Source: a virus
IMG/VR virus record: IMGVR_UViG_3300008266_000920
Location: 1 to 25,305 of that record
Direction: 5' to 3' (one strand)
DNA: 25,305 nt
The position numbers and the translations under genes were made by a program. Each line of letters opens with the position of its first letter. Positions within the stretch are counted from its first letter, which is position 1. The notes under the pieces are model-generated. The model was not told the origin of the DNA. It ran no database searches and saw only the letters and a program-made list of their open reading frames with translations. Positions 22,175 through 25,305 of the stretch are shown here, piece after piece.

Positions 22175-24265
22175 TTAAGCAGGCTGATGCTCAGACACTA
22201 CATACGAGCAATGAGACATCGTGTCGGCAAATGACTCGTTCATGATCACCCACAGATCGTCGACACGCATATACACGACATCACCGCTGTTGATGGTGTC
22301 CATATCGCCGTATGGGAAGAACGCATACTCAGAGCCTGAGTACAGAGCGAAGCGGAAGTACAGATCGTTACGCCTTGCCCATGTCCTGATGTGCTCAGCC
22401 TCGATGTCGTAGGGTATTTGCATCGGGTAGTCATGCTCATGCCTGAACTCCGTATACTCGGGTTGCCATGGGGTAGATGGCACAGGAGGCACAGCGTCAG
22501 AGCAAGTGTCCTGCGCTGGTGCAATGACTGTCGGTGTGGATGTATGTACTTGACGTACGCCATACCACTTGACTAGCGCAGGGTACTGACCCGCCACAGT
22601 CTTGAGCCACTTGACGAACGATGTGCCGTTGAGATCACGCCACGATGCGACACGGCAGAACATGACAGACGCATGAGTGAACTCGATCTGTGCAAGCAGA
22701 CGTTCCTTCTTGAGCGAAGCACGGAAGATGCGTAGCTCGACTGTGTTGTACTTGCCGTTGTAGCTGTTGTCCATGCTAAGACCAAGACGCTGTGCCTCAC
22801 GACCACCGAGGTTGCACATGTTGACCATGCGATAGCGCTCACCAGACTTGCCCTTGACAGCCTTCTTGGGGTTGGTAAGGATGGACTGATGCTCTGCTGC
22901 ACAGTAGCTACGTGCTTGGTCATCGACAGATGGATGACGACCTGCAATCTTGCGAATGAAGTCAACGTTGCCATTGCTGTTGATGAACATCAAGAACTTG
23001 CCAAGCGTCAACTGCGTGAAGGCACGAGAGTCAATGTGTACATGCATACCGCACTTGCCTGTGTTCCATGCACGATAGGCAGGGTCGATCTCCCACGTCT
23101 TGAACTTCTCGATGTGAGTAGCCAAGCCATGCGGAGAAGTCACAACCTCGAAGCCATTTGAGGGTAGCGAGCCGTCACTCTTGATGATGCAGTATGAGGA
23201 ACCAAGACGGCTACGCACAGACTCAGCGGCTGAATCAGCGTAGCTCTCACCCGATGTCATCTCAAGTTCGATGCCCATGGTGAACTCACCGAAGTGAGAC
23301 GACTTGATACCCGACTCATTGCCAAGCACATTAAGGACATTGGTAGAGTACGACATGATCGGCTGATCGCTGTCGTCTTCATCATCCTCGTTGTCGTCAT
23401 CGCTGTCACGATCGTACGTGTAGTACGCATCACGAACCTCAGAGTAGAACGCATCGTCACGAGGCCAGTACTCACCATTGTCCTCGCAGTACACAGCGTC
23501 ATCATCGAAGCACGACTCACACCACGTATCGTTACGCACATCGTGCGTATTGTGCTGGTCTTCATAGTGACCGCAGTCGCAATGCACAATGCCTAGATCC
23601 ATATCACTAACAGCCTCAAACGCATTCTCAATATGACCAGTGGAATCGCTGTAACGACTCGACAAGTCATAGAACGCAGTGCTTAGCTGGTCATCGGTAA
23701 CGGACTCATCACCCGCCTTGGCACGAGCAACGAGATGACCGAAGTGTTGGAACGAACTACGCACAAGCCCGAACACATCTGGGTTGTAGCAGTGAGTGCC
23801 CTTGAACTCAGCGTGAGGGCTGGGAGTGTGAACCCCATACGCACTAGGATCATGCTTGCGTGCAAAAGCATCAACGGCAAAATCAATACGATTAGCTATC
23901 GTGCCACGCATAAGCCGAGGCATATCCGACAAGCTGTTGGGTGTCAGAAGCCTGCGCATCATCTGATGTATGTCGTAACGATCGCGAGTGTCATCACAAG
24001 CCTGCTTGTACGTAACCATATGAGGCGCAAACAGAGCATCCTCACCTCTGACACGATAGCGTGAGGTACGAGTCCACAGCGCAAGGTTGTCGTTGGTAAG
24101 CAGATCAAGCGGTGACTTGAAGGCTGCTTGGATAGGATCAGATACTGTTAGACGTCTGCGAGACCCGTTGTATACCATGTACCGATTGTTAAGGGACACG
24201 ATAAACATTGTGAAGACTGCGGAGTCGATGAAGTCTTCGATATCGAACTTAGTGAATTGAAACAT
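22175..24265 (-). CDS. Putative amidoligase (COOH-NH2 ligase, glutamine synthetase-like fold) with zinc-finger-like insert
   Basis: The C-terminal half has the marks of the Amidoligase_2 family: GIELEM (331-336) with paired glutamates for metal/ATP, KSDGSL then GFEVVTSP, CGMHVHI (405-411), and ELRIFR (510-515). Family members join a carboxyl group to an amine with ATP. Before this lies a cysteine cluster (C229, C231, C249, C252, C260) that may bind zinc, then an Asp-rich linker near residues 290-306. The first 220 residues and the last 130 are not recognised. AAGGAG precedes the ATG at 24265. The next gene supplies a glutamine amidotransferase-like domain, so ammonia from glutamine may be the amine donor. 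The substrate is unknown; cell-wall peptides or a protein tag are candidates. Hairpins bracket the gene. Confidence 0.82.
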   Translation of the reverse strand: MFQFTKFDIEDFIDSAVFTMFIVSLNNRYMVYNGSRRRLTVSDPIQAAFKSPLDLLTNDNLALWTRTSRYRVRGEDALFAPHMVTYKQACDDTRDRYDIHQMMRRLLTPNSLSDMPRLMRGTIANRIDFAVDAFARKHDPSAYGVHTPSPHAEFKGTHCYNPDVFGLVRSSFQHFGHLVARAKAGDESVTDDQLSTAFYDLSSRYSDSTGHIENAFEAVSDMDLGIVHCDCGHYEDQHNTHDVRNDTWCESCFDDDAVYCEDNGEYWPRDDAFYSEVRDAYYTYDRDSDDDNEDDEDDSDQPIMSYSTNVLNVLGNESGIKSSHFGEFTMGIELEMTSGESYADSAAESVRSRLGSSYCIIKSDGSLPSNGFEVVTSPHGLATHIEKFKTWEIDPAYRAWNTGKCGMHVHIDSRAFTQLTLGKFLMFINSNGNVDFIRKIAGRHPSVDDQARSYCAAEHQSILTNPKKAVKGKSGERYRMVNMCNLGGREAQRLGLSMDNSYNGKYNTVELRIFRASLKKERLLAQIEFTHASVMFCRVASWRDLNGTSFVKWLKTVAGQYPALVKWYGVRQVHTSTPTVIAPAQDTCSDAVPPVPSTPWQPEYTEFRHEHDYPMQIPYDIEAEHIRTWARRNDLYFRFALYSGSEYAFFPYGDMDTINSGDVVYMRVDDLWVIMNESFADTMSHCSYVVSEHQPA

Positions 24266-24291
24266 ATGTTTCTCCTTGATGTATAAAAAAT

Positions 24292-24307
24292 GGGGAGAAA
24301 TCTCCCC
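24292..24307 (-). terminator. Intrinsic terminator upstream of amidoligase gene
   Basis: GGGGAG-ATTT-CTCCCC on the - strand is followed by ATTTTTTATAC, a good stem plus U-run. It lies between the 79-aa gene and the amidoligase start, only 26 bases before that ATG, leaving no room for a normal promoter in between. Confidence 0.88.
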
Positions 24308-24329
24308 GACTAACTAACACGCCTGTTGC

Positions 24330-24569
24330 TCAGGCTAGCGATACCTCCATGTGATCTATTACATCGTACGAATCCACCTCGAATGTGCGATGCTCACCTT
24401 CGATTGGGTCACCAGCGTTGAACACGTAGAACGTGTCGTGGTATTTCTTCAGCACCTCGTCACGCATCGAGTCGGACAACTCAACTGGCATGACTAAAGC
24501 GGTAGCCGAGAACGGATTACCGAATGGGACTTTGTATCTCCCGTGTATACGGATACGGATTACTCTCAT
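24330..24569 (-). CDS. Small phage protein, 79 aa, unknown function
   Basis: The ATG at 24569 overlaps the previous stop (ATGA) and has AAGGAGAAATC before it; a frame extending 11 codons further has no such site. The N-terminus is basic with strand-like VIRIRIHGRYKVPFG. The rest is mixed, with acidic residues at the end. No family recognised. A strong terminator follows, ending this small-gene cluster. Confidence 0.72.
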   Translation of the reverse strand: MRVIRIRIHGRYKVPFGNPFSATALVMPVELSDSMRDEVLKKYHDTFYVFNAGDPIEGEHRTFEVDSYDVIDHMEVSLA

Positions 24570-24754
24570 TTGATTTCTCCTTCTGGTTGATAATCTTCGC
24601 AACGATCTGCTACTGTCCGTAGATGGGCGTCCATCGCTTGGTTTTCCTTTCTGTTCATAGACACGCCGTTGTTTAGTTGACCTTTAAAACACGCAAGCCC
24701 CACATTCCAACTGCCTGTGTGCCTTGAGTGTTCGCAGTTCCTACATGATTTCAT
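24566..24754 (-). CDS. Small cysteine-containing protein, 62 aa (possible zinc finger)
   Basis: Cysteines at 4, 7, 22 and 52, with histidines at 9 and 12, follow a pattern of CxxC...C...CEDY seen in many small phage proteins; four cysteines could bind one zinc. CTAGGAGAAAGCG precedes the ATG and the start overlaps the previous stop (ATGA). Function unknown; DNA or protein contact is possible. Confidence 0.72.
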   Translation of the reverse strand: MKSCRNCEHSRHTGSWNVGLACFKGQLNNGVSMNRKENQAMDAHLRTVADRCEDYQPEGEIK

Positions 24755-24927
24755 TCGCTTTCTCCTAGCTTGTTAATGATTGAATCTAAATACTCAAACA
24801 CATCGTCGTATACGTCCATAAGTACATACAACGAGCGATCCGTGCGTGACTGCTCATTTAGATTCTTAATGAGAGCCTGCGTTTTCTTCAGTAAAAGAAT
24901 TGCCTCCTGTTTCTCTTGTAATGTCAT
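24751..24927 (-). CDS. Small helical phage protein, 58 aa
   Basis: AGGAGTAAGTA precedes the ATG at 24927, whose A is shared with the previous stop (TAATG); the end overlaps the next start (ATGA). The peptide is almost wholly helical, with a basic first half (LLLKKTQALIKNLNEQ) and an acidic second half (MDVYDDVFEYLDSI). No family recognised. Couplings on both sides support it. Confidence 0.7.
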   Translation of the reverse strand: MTLQEKQEAILLLKKTQALIKNLNEQSRTDRSLYVLMDVYDDVFEYLDSIINKLGESE

Positions 24928-25151
24928 TACTTACTCCTGTTGTTGATCGCCTCCAATGCCTCGTCAGCACAGGCACGCCAAGCGGCTTCGCTTATGAAGC
25001 CCTCATTCGCCCAAGCTGGTGACACCTTGGTTTGTTCTGCGTACTTAGCGATAGCCTCGATGATGAACACCTGCATGAGTACGCCTTGCTTACTGAATGA
25101 CATAAGGTCACCAATAAGTTGTGCGTTTGTTTTGTGTTTGACTTTGCTCAT
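24927..25151 (-). CDS. Small phage protein, 74 aa, unknown function
   Basis: AAGGAGAAAGCAG lies directly before the ATG at 25151, 11 bases after the end of the upstream gene. The protein starts basic, has a hydrophobic middle helix (GVLMQVFIIEAIAKYA) and a Trp/Ala/Glu-rich helical C-terminus. It is probably soluble, though the middle helix is fairly hydrophobic. No motif recognised. Confidence 0.75.
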   Translation of the reverse strand: MSKVKHKTNAQLIGDLMSFSKQGVLMQVFIIEAIAKYAEQTKVSPAWANEGFISEAAWRACADEALEAINNRSK

Positions 25152-25162
25152 CTGCTTTCTCC

Positions 25163-25303
25163 TTAGATAAAATAGTTGGCAGGGTTCTGCGTACGCAGGT
25201 CATCCATCTCGGACAGATACTCCTCGATGTTGGCTTGCAGATCAGGCGGGAGGTGAGGCGTCAAGTCCTCGACTTGCCCATCGTTCCATGTGGCGATGAG
25301 CTT
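25163..25303 (-). CDS. Partial small protein (5' end outside window)
   Basis: The frame is open from the window edge to TAA at 25163-25165 and gives 46 residues, beginning KLIATWNDGQVEDLTPHL and ending NPANYFI. The other two frames on this strand hit stops. Its composition is acidic and helical, and the next gene follows 11 bases later with a strong ribosome site, which fits an operon member. Function unknown. Confidence 0.6.
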   Translation of the reverse strand, partial: KLIATWNDGQVEDLTPHLPPDLQANIEEYLSEMDDLRTQNPANYFI

Positions 25304-25305
25304 CA

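Noticed and set aside
1-25305. tRNA genes, insertion sequences, integrase or attachment sites
   Set aside because: No cloverleaf, transposase, recombinase or flanking direct repeats were seen on reading both strands; a computed search was not possible.

Overview
The window looks like part of the genome of a tailed, double-stranded DNA bacteriophage (Caudoviricetes) of a Gram-negative host. The reasons are dense gene packing, stop/start overlaps of the ATGA type, AAGGAG ribosome sites before most genes, a giant polyvalent virion protein, and a complete phage-type replication and recombination set. Several small gene families feel like those of freshwater or Burkholderiales phages, but that is an impression and not something I could test. 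No integrase, excisionase or tRNA gene was seen.

Layout. (1) Positions 1-6041, + strand: one very large polyvalent protein split into two overlapping frames (2-973 and 936-6041). It has a coiled-coil N-terminal part, a zincin-like HEVGVH motif, an ADP-ribosyltransferase-like domain and a long C-terminal region of LPD38 type. (2) Positions 6042-6172: a convergent gene boundary holding a perfect 24-bp palindrome and a second hairpin. (3) Positions 6173-10944, - strand: 133-aa protein, SSB-like protein, HTH regulator, 60-aa protein and primase-helicase, headed by a predicted promoter/operator near 10966-10981. (4) Positions 11016-17652, - strand: small proteins, winged-helix protein, VRR-NUC nuclease, family A DNA polymerase, zinc metallopeptidase, Cas4/AddB-like nuclease, HNH protein and SNF2-type helicase. 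(5) Positions 17653-18310: no gene, but a 620-bp array of degenerate pentamers with a strict higher-order rule. (6) Positions 18311-19877: a RAMP-like 223-aa protein, a winged-helix protein and a small membrane protein, headed by a second promoter with the same operator dyad. (7) Positions 19924-20963: very small coupled genes. (8) Positions 21006-24265: a class II glutamine amidotransferase-like protein and a putative amidoligase, each bracketed by hairpin terminators. (9) Positions 24330-25305: more small early genes, the last one cut by the window edge.

How it fits together. The - strand is an early/middle region transcribed right to left. Polymerase, primase-helicase, SSB-like protein and helicase would copy the genome. 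The Fe-S nuclease, VRR-NUC, HNH and SNF2 proteins would serve recombination or processing. The two promoter regions share a TGTCYA-N4-TRGACA dyad, so one regulator (perhaps the HTH protein at 9222-9515) may control both. The amidoligase/amidotransferase pair looks like a separate carboxyl-amidation module. The most unusual item is the pentamer array, whose units all differ in length by multiples of five and all restart with the same GCCTGCC junction, lying directly downstream of a gene that looks like a RAMP (Cas7/Csm3-type) RNA-binding protein. A working link between the two is inference only.
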